Below, in pieces: positions 11,528 through 24,700 of a stretch of DNA of 64,000 nucleotides (position 1 is the stretch's first letter; each line of letters starts with the position of its first letter). The position numbers were made by a program, and so were the translations under genes. The stretch lies in assembly GCF_000801105.2 (NCBI RefSeq), contig NC_079514.1, positions 51,505,372-51,569,371 of the forward strand, written 5' to 3'. The notes beneath the pieces were generated by a model, which did no database searches, had not been told where the DNA came from, and worked only from the letters and a program-made list of their open reading frames with translations. This stretch comes from Raphanus sativus (Eukaryota > Streptophyta > Magnoliopsida > Brassicales > Brassicaceae).

Positions 11528-13893
11528 GAATCTGTTTTGGTACTTTAGGACCTAACCTTGTCTCCCTACTTATAGTAAGCAGGCATGCAAAGCGTGTTCT
11601 TATATACACATGAAGATAACATGGTCTTTATTTTAAAAGGTCATTGTTTCTTCTCTTCTATATGAAAACGGTTTTGGAAACTACCGGCTTGTGTTCATAT
11701 ACATAAACATTAAATGAATGGTTAGATACTTAGTATATAAAAAAGGGGGAATTCTTATTTGCTATTGGATTTGCCACATCAGAGCTTGAAAGGTATTTGT
11801 GAAAGGTGTATGACTAGTTGCATTTTTTGCTTTTTAGATTAAACTATTATTATATGAAAAGAGTCATCATGTTAACAGATTCTTATTTTTTTCATTTTTA
11901 ATAGAAAACCATGAACCTCTCATTTTTTTGTGCATATACGTCATCAGGAAGACTGAGAATTGGTATAAGTTCATGGAGATCATTACTACTCTATGTGAAC
12001 TGTTGTCTTTTCTAGTGAGTAATGGGTTTTTGGATTTATATGAAGGTGAACTTGGGCTTATCTGTATTTGGCTCAAATCAAATAGGTAGGGTGATTTCTT
12101 TTGGATGAATGATAAAAGTGATGATTTGTTTTCTTGTGCATCAGGGAACAAAGAAGACAAAGAGAGAAAGTGGTGAGATTCAATGGAAGGAGAAATATGG
12201 AAATGCAAAAGAAAAGAAAAAATAATAAGTGGTGACAAGTTGAGAGACAAATACAACTTGGCGGCTCCAGTTTCAAATCTGCATAGTAATGTCTCAAAAC
12301 AAGTATATCTCTTCACCTTCTTGTTACATAATGAACCTTGAAGGTCTGTCTTCTGAAACGTGTTGACTTTTATTTATGTCGGCATTGGGCCTGCAACCTT
12401 ACCATAAAATGTGCTTACAACATTTCCAAACCCACTGCAAAATTTACGTGGAGAATACAGTCATAAACAAACAAAAAAACATTACTATAAATATAGAGTA
12501 ATATATTTTTTGTTTATTCATTACTGTATTCTCCACTCTATTTTGCAGTAAATTTTTGCAGTAAATTTTGCAGTGGGATTGGAGATGCTCGGTTAAACAG
12601 AGACAGACTGGAGAGAGAGTGAACAAACATGTTGCTACTTGGCAAAAACAACAGTTGTTTACTTGTTCTATAAGACCAGCATTTCTAGAATCATTTGAAT
12701 AACTAATATAGTAATATATGAATGTGGAAAATGTCAACATTTTACATTTTTTCTGACATTACTCAGAGAATCCATTGTTAGAGAAATGATTGGTTTTCTT
12801 AAAAATAACTATTTTGTGAAAGTCAAATTAATAGTAATACTTCTTACCGGATTTTTGTTCTGTCATTGACTATTCTGAATAAAAATTCTCTTTCTTTTTT
12901 TTCTGAATAAAAATTCTCTCTTAGATCTTGTAGCCATTCCCCTGCAATCTTGTGGGCAATGTCTTCCAATATTGAAATGGATATTAGAGAATATGGTAGC
13001 CCTCTCCTTGCTATCACCTAATTTAAAAAAAAGGTTGTAAGGTTTCATTCCGATTAGAAAGCTTATATACGTTCTATCTATTTTAATTTCTATAATAATA
13101 ATAATTTTATAGCAACAAAGGGGTCTCTCTCTGTCTATACGTTCACCACAGGTCCACACCGAGGTTTAGTAACAGAGAAACTGTTTTACTTCAACTCGAT
13201 CGTTGCAATGTTTTTTTTTTTTTGATCGTTGCAATGTTCATACATTTTGTATCTTGTTTCATTCGTCTTTATCTTCTACACACCGAATACTTTAGCAAAA
13301 AAAAGAAACAATTGGTAACTTGTTTTAGGTCAACGGTTTAGCGGTCAAACATACTGACTGTATCAAAAAAGCACCCAACATCATTGATGCAAGCTAAATG
13401 TGTAAACGACAATTTTGATAAAAATATAGCAAACAACGTAGTCACTTAGCCTTTTATCAAAAAAGAAACATAGTCACATAGGTAAAATAACAATTATCGA
13501 CTTTGACAATTAATTAACGTTTCGAAATACATTTTTCTGATATGAAACTATCCAAAAAAACGAAAGATGGAGTACAACTTCTTTTTATTTTGAACTTTAG
13601 GTTGAGCAAATTGCACATGGATATATAAACTTTAGGTTGAACACTTGAAATATATAGTTCGTCATTTTACGACGACAAAGTTTGAAAAGAAGAAAGAACT
13701 GGCAAATATTTAAAATCAATGAATATAAACTAGTTGGCCATCGATCATCTAAGCACGACTTTTTCAAATGTGATCCCTTATGTAACTATATATCTATTAG
13801 TAGTTGGCATCGTCCTCCTCATTTCCTCTCTCGATATAACTCTATTCCTTATCTCGATCTCTTTTTCTCTTTTCTTTTGCGTTACTTATCTCA
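11528..13893. other. intergenic between divergent 2OG oxygenase and uclacyanin genes
   Basis: This 2.4-kb space must contain both promoters. A MITE sits at 12421-12590. A duplicated GATCGTTGCAATGTT occurs at about 13197-13238. Open frames at 11867-12316, 12863-13159 and 13682-13936 lack codon character and are not called. Nothing else was recognised. Confidence 0.55.
12421..12590. mobile_element. 170-bp MITE
   Basis: The ends are inverted repeats: left TTCCAAACCCACTGCAAAAT, right (reversed) CTCCAATCCCACTGCAAAAT. Inner arms GTGGAGAATACAGT also pair. The reversed terminus GAGCATCTCCAATCC is a common Brassicaceae MITE end. No clear target duplication was identified. Confidence 0.7.
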
Positions 13894-15207
13894 ATGGGAT
13901 CAACCACGGCGGGCGTTCTCTTCCTTCTCCTTCTAGCGGGAGCCCCTGCCGTCTTGGCCGTGACTTTTAAGGTCGGTGATGTTGCTGGCTGGACCAGTGG
14001 TGTCAATTACACGACTTGGGTCACTGGAAAGACATTCAGAGTCGGTGACACTCTAGGTATATAAATTGATTTTCATTCCTCTAAAAAAAATTAAATTGCT
14101 TGACTAAGAAACATATTTTTAAGTTTAACCTAATAAGCAAATTTGTTTCTTTCTTCTAACCTAACCTTTGTTAGAATTAGAATTAAATTAATTCTTGAAA
14201 GATGCTTTATTATTAATCATAAGAAACTATTATATAAAGACTCAATTAATATTAAAAACGGTTAAACTTAATAGAAAATAAAGTTTTAAATTTATTTTAT
14301 TAAAACAGAAATATTGTGTTGGACTCAATCTTCTTTGTAAGTTTTTAAACTAAATAAATTTATTTATTTTAATGTTAAACCCGTTAAAAATAATTAATAC
14401 TATCGAACTTTTATTACTTCCTCTCTTATACTGTTGATTGTTTAGTAAATATCCGGTCAGAAATGTATATCATTTGAACACTAATTATATTTGACACACG
14501 GAACTTTCTTCTTTCTCATATAGATTATTAGATTTACCGGTTCAACCGAAAGCCGATTAAGCTAAGTAAAATTAAAGAAATAAGTGTAATTATTTTAATA
14601 AAATAAATATGTAAATTAAAATTCAAAATTCAATACTTAATACCAATTAACATATTTTATCCAAAAATAAAATCTGCTAGTAAAAACGGATCACAATCTA
14701 GATAATGGTTAAATGGAAAAATCACCAAAAACTATGATGTAAAATATTAAACTAATGAAGCCTAAATGTTTAACCGTTATCATGTATCATTGTATAGAGT
14801 TCAAGTACGGTCCTTCACACTCGGTGTCCGTTGTGAATAAAGCTGGCTTCGATGCCTGCGACAGTAGCGGAGCTACGCAAAGCTTCTCAGGCGGAGATAC
14901 TAAGATCAATCTTACAACAGTTGGAACTATACACTTCATTTGCCCTACTCCTGGTCATTGCCTAGGTGGCATGAAACTCGCCGTTCCCGTCCTTGATCCT
15001 GCCACTCCTTCCCCAAAATCTCCACCGCTTGCCCCACGCTCTCCGCGTAAACCTAAGACTCCATCTCCATCAGAGTCGCCCTCCCCTTCGCCGTCCTTGC
15101 CGACTTCAACAACCCCTTCTCCGTCAAACGCAGCTTTTAAGGGAGTCACGGTGAGCTATGGAATGATGGGGCTCACCATGTTAGTGATATTTGTTGCCAT
15201 GAGCTAA
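13894..15207 (+). CDS. UCC3: uclacyanin (phytocyanin, GPI-anchored blue copper protein)
   Basis: Two exons, 13894-14056 and 14798-15207, separated by a 741-bp intron, encode 190 residues. Residues 1-22 form a signal peptide ending in VLA. Residues 23-120 are a plastocyanin-like domain. The type I copper ligands are H62, C103, H108 and M113; Met as axial ligand separates uclacyanins from stellacyanins (Gln). C75 and C109 can form the family disulfide. N38 and N92 are N-glycosylation sites. Residues 123-165 are a Pro/Ser/Thr-rich arabinogalactan-like linker, and the hydrophobic C-terminus (MMGLTMLVIFVAM) is a GPI-anchor signal. The protein should sit on the outer plasma membrane. The electron partner is unknown. 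By order it corresponds to At3g60280. A Copia element is inserted 164 bp downstream of the stop. Confidence 0.9.
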
Positions 15208-15371
15208 ATTACATAGTGTACAGAGCTTTGTTTGCTCAATATTGTTTTTTGGTCTGGATCTTTGTAACTACTATTACTACACTATCACCTGCTTTTGTTT
15301 CTAATGATTTTTTCCTTGTCATTTTCATTTTTGTAATTGGTAAATTGTGCAGGCTATGTATAATCATGTTC

Positions 15372-15615
15372 TGTTGGATAAGCTTCAAATAGCTTACTTA
15401 GAGAACAAGTTATTCATTAAGATAAGTAGAATAACAATAGGATTAGGATTAAGATAAGTTCCTTGTTCATGATGTAATAGGATAAAACTAAGGTTTCTAT
15501 TACCTATATATAGAGACTAATGTAAGAGATCTCAAGTTAAGAAAGAAGATTAATAAAAACGAAGCTACTGTTTTTGTTATACAAGAGTCTTATACAAGTA
15601 TTGTCTGAGACTTTA
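15372..15615 (+). repeat. 5' LTR of Copia element
   Basis: 244 bp, TGTTGGATAAG...GAGACTTTA, identical to 19813-20056. An internal TATATATAG at about 15506 is a plausible TATA box. Confidence 0.95.
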
Positions 15616-15673
15616 TTTGGTATCAGAGCAACCAGGTTATTGTTGCGATTATAAAGTCGAGAAAAAGGTATCC

Positions 15674-18600
15674 ATGGCTGATACTAAAGACTTGACAGAG
15701 GTGAAAGTTCCGACACCACCAGGAAGAAGAGAAGATGTTCCAAGTGCAGTAGTTTGTCCAATGCTTACAACGACAAACTACAATGTCTGGGCGAAGAAGA
15801 TGAAAGCGTTATTTAAGTTTTATAGGGTATGGGAAGCAATTGATCCAGGAACAGAGGACGAAGAAAAGATTAGCATGGCGACTATACTACTGTATCAATC
15901 AGTGTCTGAGAGTCTGGTAATGCAGATTGGAGATGATGATACTCCTAAAGAGATTTGGGAATCAATCAAAACAAGAAACGTTGGTGCAGAACGTGTAAAA
16001 GAAGCTCGCCTAATAACACTTATGAATGAGTTTGATCGGATTACTATGGAAGATTCAGAGAGTATTGATGTCTTCTCTGGAAAATTATCTGAACTAGTGT
16101 CTAAAGCGGCTTCATTAGGTCACAAGATTGATCAACCAAAAGTTGTCAAGAAATTCTTAAACAGTTTACCTCTGAAGTTTTTCCATATGACTGCATCTCT
16201 GGAGCAATTATTAGACCTAAATAAAATTCCCTTCGAAGACATTGTAGGGAGACTTAAAGCATATGAGGAACGTCTCAAAGGAAAGTTACCGCAAGATCAA
16301 CAAACCAGCCTCCTATTCACAAACGCAGTAAGTTCTAATGATCAGAACTCAAGAGGACAAGGGAGAGGCTCGTATCGAGGTCGTGGGCGTGGCAATAGAG
16401 GAAGGGGACGTGGAAGAAACAGTTCTGGTGAGAGTAACAAAGAAAAGAGAGATTACTCACAGATTGTTTGCTTTAATTGCAAGAAAAAAGGTCACTTCAA
16501 GTCTGTTTGCCCTGAGAAGAAACAAGATGACCACGAACTCAACAAAGCTGATACGGTAGAGGCAGATGCTGCATTATATCTACATGAAACTGTTTTTCTT
16601 AACGAAGAAAAGGTGATGCCAAAGAAGTACGAAACCAGCAAAAAGGAAGAGGGAGTTTGGTACTTAGATAATGGCGCAAGTAATCACATGACAGGAGAGG
16701 TCTCGTATTTTGCAGAGTTGAATCATAACATCAAAGGTAAAGTTAAGTTTGGAGATGGATCATATGTAGATATTGATGGAAAAGGTACAATCCTGTTTGA
16801 AGCTAAAACAGGGGAACAAAAGCTACTTACTGATATCTACTATATCCCGGAGCTAAAGAGCAATATACTAAGTCTAGGGCAAGCCACCGAGCAAGGTTGT
16901 GACATCAGAATGAAAGATGATTATCTGACATTAAGAGACCCTGATGGTAGGTTACTGATAAAAGTTTTAAGAGCGCCTAACCGTCTTTACAAGATCACTC
17001 TTAAGGTCGGTAAACCAACATGTTTCCTTGCCAAAGTAGAAGAAGAAGCATGGAGATGGCATGCTAGACTTGGGCATATTAGTTTCAAGACCATAAGAAC
17101 GATGTCAACTCATGATATGGTCCGTGGACTTCCTGAGATTCAAGAAGAAAAAGAGATCTGCGAGTCGTGCTTGGTTGGAAAGCAAACGCGACATGTCTTC
17201 CCAAAAGCAACTACTTACAGATCGTCACAAGCTTTGGAACTCCTACATGCTGATCTTTGTGGTCCTATCTCACCATCAACGCCTTCACACAACAAATATA
17301 TCTTTGTTATAATCGATGATTGTACTAGATATATGTGGACGATCTTGTTGAAAGATAAGAGTGAAGCGTATGAGAAGTTTAAAGAATTCAAGATATATGT
17401 TGAGAAGGACATTAAGAAGGAAATCCAGACACTTCGAACGGACAGAGGCGGTGAGTTCACATCAAGAGCTTTCAATGACTTCTGCAGCAAAAGTGGAATC
17501 AGACGTCATCTCACGGCTCCATACACGCCTCAACAGAACGGTGTGGTGGAAAGGAGGAATCGAACACTCATGGAGATGTCTCGCAGTCTTCTAAAGGCTA
17601 TGAATGTCCCAAACTATATGTGGGGGGAAGCTGTACGTCATGCTACGTATCTGATCAACCGTGTTCCCACAAGAGCACTAAAAAATCAGACACCATATGA
17701 GAGTCTAAAGAAGAGAAAGCCGAGCATTAGTCACCTAAGGATATTTGGTTGCATCGCTCATGCTAAGATAGACTCTGCTCTCTTAAGAAAGCTTGATGAT
17801 AGATCATTGACATTAGTTCACCTGGGAACTGAACCAGGATCCAAGGCTTATCGATTGTATAACCCTACAACAAGACAGATAGTTGTAAGCCGCGACGTGA
17901 TCTTTAATGAGAAGGCTTGCTGGAAGTGGAAGGGAGACGGCAAGGAAAAGATACAAGAACCCGGTATGTTCCACCTATCTTGGGGAACAACTATGGACGT
18001 TGGTCACGGTCCTTTCAATATCGTATCTCTGCCGGAAACTCCAGAAGTAGCTACAGAGGAAGTTGCAGAAGAACTTCCTAATATTGCAGAAACCGGAGTA
18101 GTCCAACGTCAAGTAGATGAAGATACAGGGTCTGTTGAAATAGAGAACCCTGAACCTAGAAGATCAACTCGTCAAACCGCTCGTCCAAGTTACCTAGAAG
18201 ATTATCTTCTTATGGCAAACCAAGAATGTGAGATTTTGCTTTTATCACTCGATGATGAACCTCTTAACTATCGAGAAGCAAGCAAAAACAAACGATGGAG
18301 ATTAGCCTGCTCAGATGAGATTGATTCTATCAACAAGAATGAGACTTGGGTGCTGATTGATAAACCACAAGGAGTGAAAGTTATTGGTCTTCGATGGGTT
18401 TTTAAGATCAAACGTGATGCAGATGGTAACATAATCAAGTTTAAAGCAAGGCTAGTAGCCAAAGGATATGTTCAAGAGATGGGGATTGACTTCGATGAAG
18501 TATTTGCACCTGTAGCGCGCATTGAAACGATCAGACTCCTGGTAGGATTGGCTGCTACAAGTGACTGGGAAATCCATCACTTGGATGTCAAGACGGCCTT

Positions 18601-19822
18601 CTTGCACGGAGAACTGAATGAAGACGTCTATGTAGCGCAGCCTGAGGGGTTTGAAAAGAAGGGAGAAGAGCACAAAGTTTTCAAACTCTCTAAAGCATTG
18701 TATGGACTACGACAAGCCCCACGAGCCTGGAACACGAAGCTTGATCAGATACTGAAAAGTTTGAAGTTTGTAAGATGCTCCAAAGAAAGTTCTGTTTATC
18801 GAAAGGAGGAAGGCAAGAAGCTTTTGATAGTGGCTATCTATGTTGACGATTTGTTTGTAACAGGAAACTCACTCAAATCGATCATGGAGTTTAAGAAGTC
18901 AATGGCAGAGAAATTTGAGATGTCGGATCTTGGTAAATTGACATACTATCTAGGTATTGAGGTAAGGCAAGTCTCCGATGGCATAGAAATCAAGCAAGAA
19001 GCTTATGCACGACGCATATTGGAAGAAGCAAAGATGGACACCTGCAACTCAAGTCAAATACCTATGGAGTTCGGTTTGAAGCTATCTAAAGGAACAGAGG
19101 AGGCAGAGATCGATGCAACTCTGTTTAGAAGAAGGATCGGATGTCTAAGATATTTATTACACACAAGACCGGACTTAGCTTTCTCTGTTGGCATTCTCAG
19201 TCGTTACATGCACTCTCCTCGTGTATCTCATGGGAACGCACTGAAGCAAGTTCTCAAGTACCTTCAAGGAACCATGGGTTACGGTCTGAAGTTCAAGCGG
19301 AACGGACCACAATCTCTCACTGGCTTTAGTGATAGTAGTCATAACACAGACCCTGATGACGGTAAGAGCACCACGGGACACTTGTTCTGTTTCGGCAAGA
19401 CACCTATAACTTGGTGTTCTCAAAAACAAGAAACTGTGGCTCTCTCATCTTGTGAAGCAGAGTTTATGGCCGCAACTGAAGCTGCGAAGCAAGCCATATG
19501 GCTTCAGGATTTAATGAGCGAGATCACAGGCAAGGAGGTCGTGAAGACACAAGTTCTTGTAGACAACAAATCAGCTATTGCCTTAACTAAGAATCCAGTT
19601 TTTCACCGAAGGAGCAAACACATTCATAAGAAGTATCATTTTATACGAGAGTGTGTTGAAAGAGGTTTGATCGATGTTGAGTTTGTTCCAGGAAAGGATC
19701 AACTTGCTGACATATTGACTAAGGCATTGGCTAAGATTCAGTTCAAGGAAATGAGGGATCGAATTCTAGTTCTCAACTTAAGTAAAGAAGACTTGAAGCT
19801 TAAGAGGGAGAATGTTGGATAA
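15674..19822 (+). CDS. Copia gag-pol polyprotein
   Basis: One frame of 1382 residues from the first ATG (upstream in-frame codons up to the LTR lack an ATG). Order: gag (UBN2-like, about 25-240); RGRGRG-rich linker; CCHC zinc knuckle C266-x2-C269-x4-H274-x4-C279; aspartic protease motif D332-N-G-A-S; integrase HHCC region (WHARLGH ... CESCLVGK) and core D527, D590, E626 with the D,D-35-E spacing; reverse transcriptase with Y1056-V-D-D; RNase H with [13 protein letters not shown] and SSCEAEF. The order integrase before reverse transcriptase defines Copia. The stop TAA lies inside the 3' LTR. The protease has DNGAS where DSGA/DTGA is commoner, but this variant is widespread in Copia. No disabling change is visible. 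Confidence 0.96.
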   Translation: MADTKDLTEVKVPTPPGRREDVPSAVVCPMLTTTNYNVWAKKMKALFKFYRVWEAIDPGTEDEEKISMATILLYQSVSESLVMQIGDDDTPKEIWESIKTRNVGAERVKEARLITLMNEFDRITMEDSESIDVFSGKLSELVSKAASLGHKIDQPKVVKKFLNSLPLKFFHMTASLEQLLDLNKIPFEDIVGRLKAYEERLKGKLPQDQQTSLLFTNAVSSNDQNSRGQGRGSYRGRGRGNRGRGRGRNSSGESNKEKRDYSQIVCFNCKKKGHFKSVCPEKKQDDHELNKADTVEADAALYLHETVFLNEEKVMPKKYETSKKEEGVWYLDNGASNHMTGEVSYFAELNHNIKGKVKFGDGSYVDIDGKGTILFEAKTGEQKLLTDIYYIPELKSNILSLGQATEQGCDIRMKDDYLTLRDPDGRLLIKVLRAPNRLYKITLKVGKPTCFLAKVEEEAWRWHARLGHISFKTIRTMSTHDMVRGLPEIQEEKEICESCLVGKQTRHVFPKATTYRSSQALELLHADLCGPISPSTPSHNKYIFVIIDDCTRYMWTILLKDKSEAYEKFKEFKIYVEKDIKKEIQTLRTDRGGEFTSRAFNDFCSKSGIRRHLTAPYTPQQNGVVERRNRTLMEMSRSLLKAMNVPNYMWGEAVRHATYLINRVPTRALKNQTPYESLKKRKPSISHLRIFGCIAHAKIDSALLRKLDDRSLTLVHLGTEPGSKAYRLYNPTTRQIVVSRDVIFNEKACWKWKGDGKEKIQEPGMFHLSWGTTMDVGHGPFNIVSLPETPEVATEEVAEELPNIAETGVVQRQVDEDTGSVEIENPEPRRSTRQTARPSYLEDYLLMANQECEILLLSLDDEPLNYREASKNKRWRLACSDEIDSINKNETWVLIDKPQGVKVIGLRWVFKIKRDADGNIIKFKARLVAKGYVQEMGIDFDEVFAPVARIETIRLLVGLAATSDWEIHHLDVKTAFLHGELNEDVYVAQPEGFEKKGEEHKVFKLSKALYGLRQAPRAWNTKLDQILKSLKFVRCSKESSVYRKEEGKKLLIVAIYVDDLFVTGNSLKSIMEFKKSMAEKFEMSDLGKLTYYLGIEVRQVSDGIEIKQEAYARRILEEAKMDTCNSSQIPMEFGLKLSKGTEEAEIDATLFRRRIGCLRYLLHTRPDLAFSVGILSRYMHSPRVSHGNALKQVLKYLQGTMGYGLKFKRNGPQSLTGFSDSSHNTDPDDGKSTTGHLFCFGKTPITWCSQKQETVALSSCEAEFMAATEAAKQAIWLQDLMSEITGKEVVKTQVLVDNKSAIALTKNPVFHRRSKHIHKKYHFIRECVERGLIDVEFVPGKDQLADILTKALAKIQFKEMRDRILVLNLSKEDLKLKRENVG

Positions 19823-20056
19823 GCTTCAAATAGCTTACTTAGAGAACAAGTTATTCATTAAGATAAGTAGAATAACAATAGGATTAGGATTAAGATAAGT
19901 TCCTTGTTCATGATGTAATAGGATAAAACTAAGGTTTCTATTACCTATATATAGAGACTAATGTAAGAGATCTCAAGTTAAGAAAGAAGATTAATAAAAA
20001 CGAAGCTACTGTTTTTGTTATACAAGAGTCTTATACAAGTATTGTCTGAGACTTTA
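19813..20056 (+). repeat. 3' LTR of Copia element
   Basis: 244 bp identical to the 5' LTR. It begins right after the polypurine tract and is followed by the target duplication TGTTC. Confidence 0.95.
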
Positions 20057-20061
20057 TGTTC

Positions 20062-21368
20062 TACATGATTATGGAGCAAATTACAAACCATATTGGATTT
20101 TAACTAATCAAGAAAACACAAGTTGATATATATCTACGCCAAATTAGCGCGTGAAAAAATGGGTTTGAATTATTTTTTTTAAAGAAAAACAAGTCGTATA
20201 AAGAACAAAGACGTGGTCTAAAATTAACCCGTTGTAAAACAATAATCTAATCATCGCAACTCAACTTGTTATTGTAAATAGACTGAAATATATTTCACAC
20301 AGCTACATAACATTTGACTATTGTAAACTACACATCTAGTCCACTGCTTTTAACCAATATTATAACCAAATTTATTAATTAGCCCAAAAACTATCGAACC
20401 AAACAACGTTTATACAAGTTAGACAAAACTAATCCTATACGAAACAACCTGAACTTCTGTTTCAAAGAAATAACAACTCAATGTCCGAAATTCATGTAGC
20501 CATCACTAAGATAAATTAAATTCAATGTGTAGATAGAGAGACCTTGTCTTCTTTCTGATAGAACCGTATTTTATAAACTACAGATTACTGAATATTGTAA
20601 AAAATAAAAATGATAAAACTATACCAAAGAGTAAGAAAAAGATGATACAATTGCAGAGGCAATATACTATCTCTTTTCTTAACTCAAAATATGTCCCGTA
20701 GTGCGGCGGTTCGATAACGTAATGAGTCCCAGGATACAACTGCAAACAATCTTCTGAATTTGCGTCACTCTATCAGAAGCCTGGCGAAACTAGTTTTGTG
20801 TTGTACTCTCAGACACAAAAAAAAAAAATACTAACATGACTATTCAATATAGGAGAATGTGGTTTTTTTCTTTTGGTATTTGATGTGTCTCCTTTTCTAC
20901 ATTGCCATGAGGCTTTATATAGAAAATAATGAGAAACACAAGTTTCATTTTTCAACATAAAATGAAACTTCCATGGTGCACTAATGGAGTCTTTATTTCT
21001 TGTCAATTAATATGTGAATTCATTTCACATTTTGACCAAGAAAATTAAAGAGTATAATTATTATTATTTGACTCATTCAAACAAAATAATATACTTTAAA
21101 TGGATTTTTTTTTTATATTTTATCAATATAAAAGATCACATATATTTGGTTTATAAGATTAAGTTAATGAACATGAAGTCCAACTAACAAATCAAAACCC
21201 AAATCCAAATATCTAATGTGTATATTTGTAACTTTATACAAGTTTTTCAAATCACACACATTAAACCTCCATTTCTCATTCACACTAACTCTATTTTTTA
21301 GCATATGAATACATTGCTAAAAAAATAGTTCCAACACTTTCATGCTTGTCTTAGAGTTTCTTGAGGTG
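20062..21368. other. intergenic, one exon-like island
   Basis: AT-rich with no intact gene. An island at about 20692-20752 reads on the minus strand, after a TTGCAG acceptor, as YPGTHYVIEPPHYGTYFEL in higher-GC DNA. I could not identify it. It may be a relic exon. Confidence 0.4.
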
Positions 21369-21772
21369 TTAGATCATTCTACTTACACAGTAGTCATTCG
21401 TAAGCTGTTTGCTATTTATTGACTGAGAAGGAGGCTGTATAAATGGCATATCTTCAATATATGTTATGTCTTCAGCCATTATCTCTCTCTCCAATTGCCG
21501 CCTTGTCGATTTCATTACCGTCTGTGTTTTTTATCCACATTTTGACACAATTACCATTAACCACTTGCTGATCTTATTATGTTGGGGCCAAGAAAAAGCA
21601 TCAAAAGTACGTAGCCAAAATGATTCCCAATGTTCATTTGAATCCAAAACTTCTAGTGATAATAGGAAAGTGCTTACGTTAAATTCCATGTATGAAGCAC
21701 GCATGGAGAGCCATTGCTGATCCCTTAGCTTGAAGGCAATGCAATAAAGAATGTCAAATGCAGATTCATTCA
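21369..21772 (-). pseudogene. ELMO/CED-12 domain gene relic (last two exons)
   Basis: Minus-strand exon-like segments 21772-21678 and 21521-21369 flank a normal GT..AG intron. The first reads NESAFDILYCIAFKLRDQQW then LSMRASYMEFN, the C-terminal part of the plant ELMO domain. The second reads TVMKSTRRQLEREIMAEDI and ends at TAA. ELMO proteins help activate small GTPases through DOCK-type exchange factors. Plant members are about 265-320 residues, but only about 80 remain here and no upstream exons were found up to 26 kb. The relic sits exactly where At3g60260 is expected, so it is a fractionation remnant. The surviving exons are uncorrupted, which suggests fairly recent loss. Confidence 0.75.
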
Positions 21773-24700
21773 CTGCAAACAACAGCAGAAGTCAGAAGAA
21801 TACAAACACTTTAGTAATCTAAGTTGTGACAGATAAATGACATCTTAGTTAACAATGTTTGGTAATTCTTTACCAGAAATGTATCTCTCTCAAAATTTAA
21901 CTTAATAGAAATATAAACCAGTTATAATATATATCATGAAAATATCATATTAATATTGGAAATATGTGAGAATATTAATTATCTCTATATATTTGTAAAT
22001 GGTTTCATATAAAAGTATAGTAGGTACATTAATCATACAAAATATAGGTACATGCCAACATGGTTGGAACTTGGAAGATCCATCTAGTAGAATACTATAT
22101 GAAATTTTCAGAAACAAATCTTGCTCATCTACTTAATCACCTAGGAAAAACTCCAAAATTCACATTTCACAATTTTATTAGAAAGAATTTAAATTCCAAA
22201 ATCCATAAGTATGTATGGATTCTATTTCTACAAGACGTTGTCGTTGATTCTCAAATTGTCTCTTTTTTTTTCTTTTGGTAAGGTCAAATGTGGCTACTGT
22301 ATTTTCTGATATTAAGAATATTTTTTTGTGAGGTTTATTTGGCGAGCTATGTCATGTAAATAATAGTTCATGATGTAATGCCCCCCAGTTAGGGTTCAAA
22401 TTGTGATCAATCCTTTCTAGTATAGGATGGATTAAGTGCTTGTAATGAACTATTATTCCTTTTGTTTAAGTGAAATCTACAGATGACAAAAAAGGGTTCA
22501 AATTGTGATATACTATACTAGCTCTTTTCAGAATATGTGTTGTTGATCTTTTTTTTTTGTTAAAAGTGTAAATATTATTAGAATACTTTTTTTTAGTTTT
22601 ACAAATTGCATTATTATTTGCTTACATGACAATATTGCTCTACTATTTTCGTGAATTTATAAAAGGGCCAGCCCTTTGATTTTTAAAACTTATAGAATTT
22701 CTGATTGAACTATAATTTACACATATATTTATAATTTATTTAGAAGTTAAAAATTTAATATAGTATTTGTTTTGGAAGCCCAAGCGAATGTTTCGTCTCT
22801 GGTATACTAAGGAGTGTTTCTATTCTGATTGTGACTAATTTGTGAGTTTGAACGAGTCCCTATTATGATCCGCCAGCACATTTTAACTAGGGAAATTTGC
22901 AAGAATAGAACAAAAAAACATGTTATTATCCCTTTGGTATAAAATCATTTTTGTCCATTTTTTCTCCTTTTTATTTTTTGTATTTCTAAAAACTTGCTCG
23001 GTAATTTTTTTTGTTCAAAAACATGATAAATAAAATTTTTGAAATACGTTCTACTAAAAGTAGAATGCGTTTTCTACGAAAAATAGTATAGTAGAAAACA
23101 TTTCTAAAATAAACACGTTCATCTACTTCTTTTAAAACGTCCATTCTAGTATTTACTAAATTTCTAAATAAAATAAATGATATTTCTACTAATCCTAAAG
23201 GTATCCATTTTTCTTCTAAATATATTTTTTACTTTTATAAAGTATTCTAAATTTCGGAGAATGTGTTTTCTACAATGCACTCTTACGTCTACTCAAAATA
23301 TAAAGGAGTTTTATCATTCTTCTAAACTTTTAGAAGACGCCTTCTACGTATAAGAATACATGATTTTTTACGAACAATTAATGAAATTTCAGTTAAGAAA
23401 ATATTCTAAAAATCTCCTAAAAATTTTCTAACTTCTTAAAACGTGTTATGGTCGATTTTACTGTGAAAAATGATTTTGCATTTTTTCATCAATCTATGAT
23501 ATCTCCATAGTTTGTCTTGTAAATTTCACAAATTTTTGTTCTATTTTTTTAAGTTTAATAAAACTAAAAAATTTACAAACGTTTTAAACTTTTTATAAAG
23601 AAAAATACTTTATAAACGTTTTTATAAAGTTTATTTAAAGTTTTTTACCAGAATTTTTTTGTAAATTTTTATTTTTTATTTTTATAAATTTTAAAAAGTT
23701 TACTTTTATTAAAATTTTATTAAACAAATTAAAAAATAACTTTTATTAAAAGGTTTGATAAAATTAAAAGTTTACAAACTTTTTTATAAAAAATAAAAAT
23801 TTGTAAAATATTTTGTATAAAGTTTTTTCAAATTTTTTATTAAAAAGTTTTGTAAAGTTTTTTTTTTATTTTTATAAAGTTTACAAATTTTACTTTATCA
23901 AAATTTTTCAAAATCGTTTTAAACTTTTTATAAAAAAAAATTTGTAAAACGTTTTTATAAATTTTATTTAACGGTTTTATTAAAAAAAATTGTAAAATAT
24001 TTTTATTTTATAAAGTTTACGAATTTTATTTTTATCAAAAACTTTTTAAAGAGTTGTATTTTGTTTTCCCTTTGTAAAACGTTTTTAGTTAATTTAAAAA
24101 AAAAATATTAGTTTAATCTGTTCAATCAGATTTATCAAGTGTTATTTTAGAATTATAAAATAATATACTAAAGGAATAATTAAATAATAATTTTATATTA
24201 TAAGGACAATCATGCTATTTTTTTTTTTTTTGGCATTTTTTCCTTTTAATTATACCTAAACTATGTAATCCTTGGCGTGTCTAGGATTTAAAGAGATTGA
24301 AATAAATTGAACATTTAGTTAACAAAAAGAAATTCAAAGACATTTTCTGCTGTTTTTAATAAAATACACACAACTTAAAAAGGTATTTGATCATCGTAAA
24401 ATGTTGTTAAATTAATAGGAACTTTATTATTATTATTCTCGATTTCATTTAAAATGAAATTTTGCTTTTGCCTCATATTTTGTATCACGTTTTATGTTTA
24501 CCTTCAGTAAAAGAAATTTTCATAAATAATTAAAATCATTAATTGAATTCTAAATGAGTAAATTTCACCCAAAAAATTGTAAATGAGTAAATATATTAAA
24601 AATATTTTTTTTTAAATTATATTTTTTAATTTGAACTTTTATATTTTCTGAAATTTATATTTTTTTAATTTTAAAATTATTTCGAAATTATATTATTATT

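Larger units (their letters stand above)
15372..20056 (+). mobile_element. complete Ty1/Copia LTR retrotransposon
   Basis: The element is 4685 bp, with two 244-bp LTRs that read identical base for base. It is flanked by the 5-bp duplication TGTTC at 15367-15371 and 20057-20061. A primer-binding site TGGTATCAGAGC (initiator Met tRNA) lies at 15618-15629, two bases after the 5' LTR. A polypurine tract AAGAGGGAGAA abuts the 3' LTR at 19802-19812. One uninterrupted gag-pol frame fills the interior. The LTR ends in TA instead of the usual CA. Identical LTRs and an open frame mean a very recent insertion that may still be competent. Confidence 0.96.

Noticed and set aside
11867..12316. 149-codon minus-strand open frame
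   Set aside because: Composition is Phe/Ser/Leu-rich low complexity from pyrimidine-rich DNA, with no domain and no splice context. It is likely promoter DNA of the oxygenase.
12863..13159. 98-codon minus-strand open frame
   Set aside because: Crosses simple repeats (TAATAATAAT, duplicated TTCTGAATAAAAATTCTC), with no domain.
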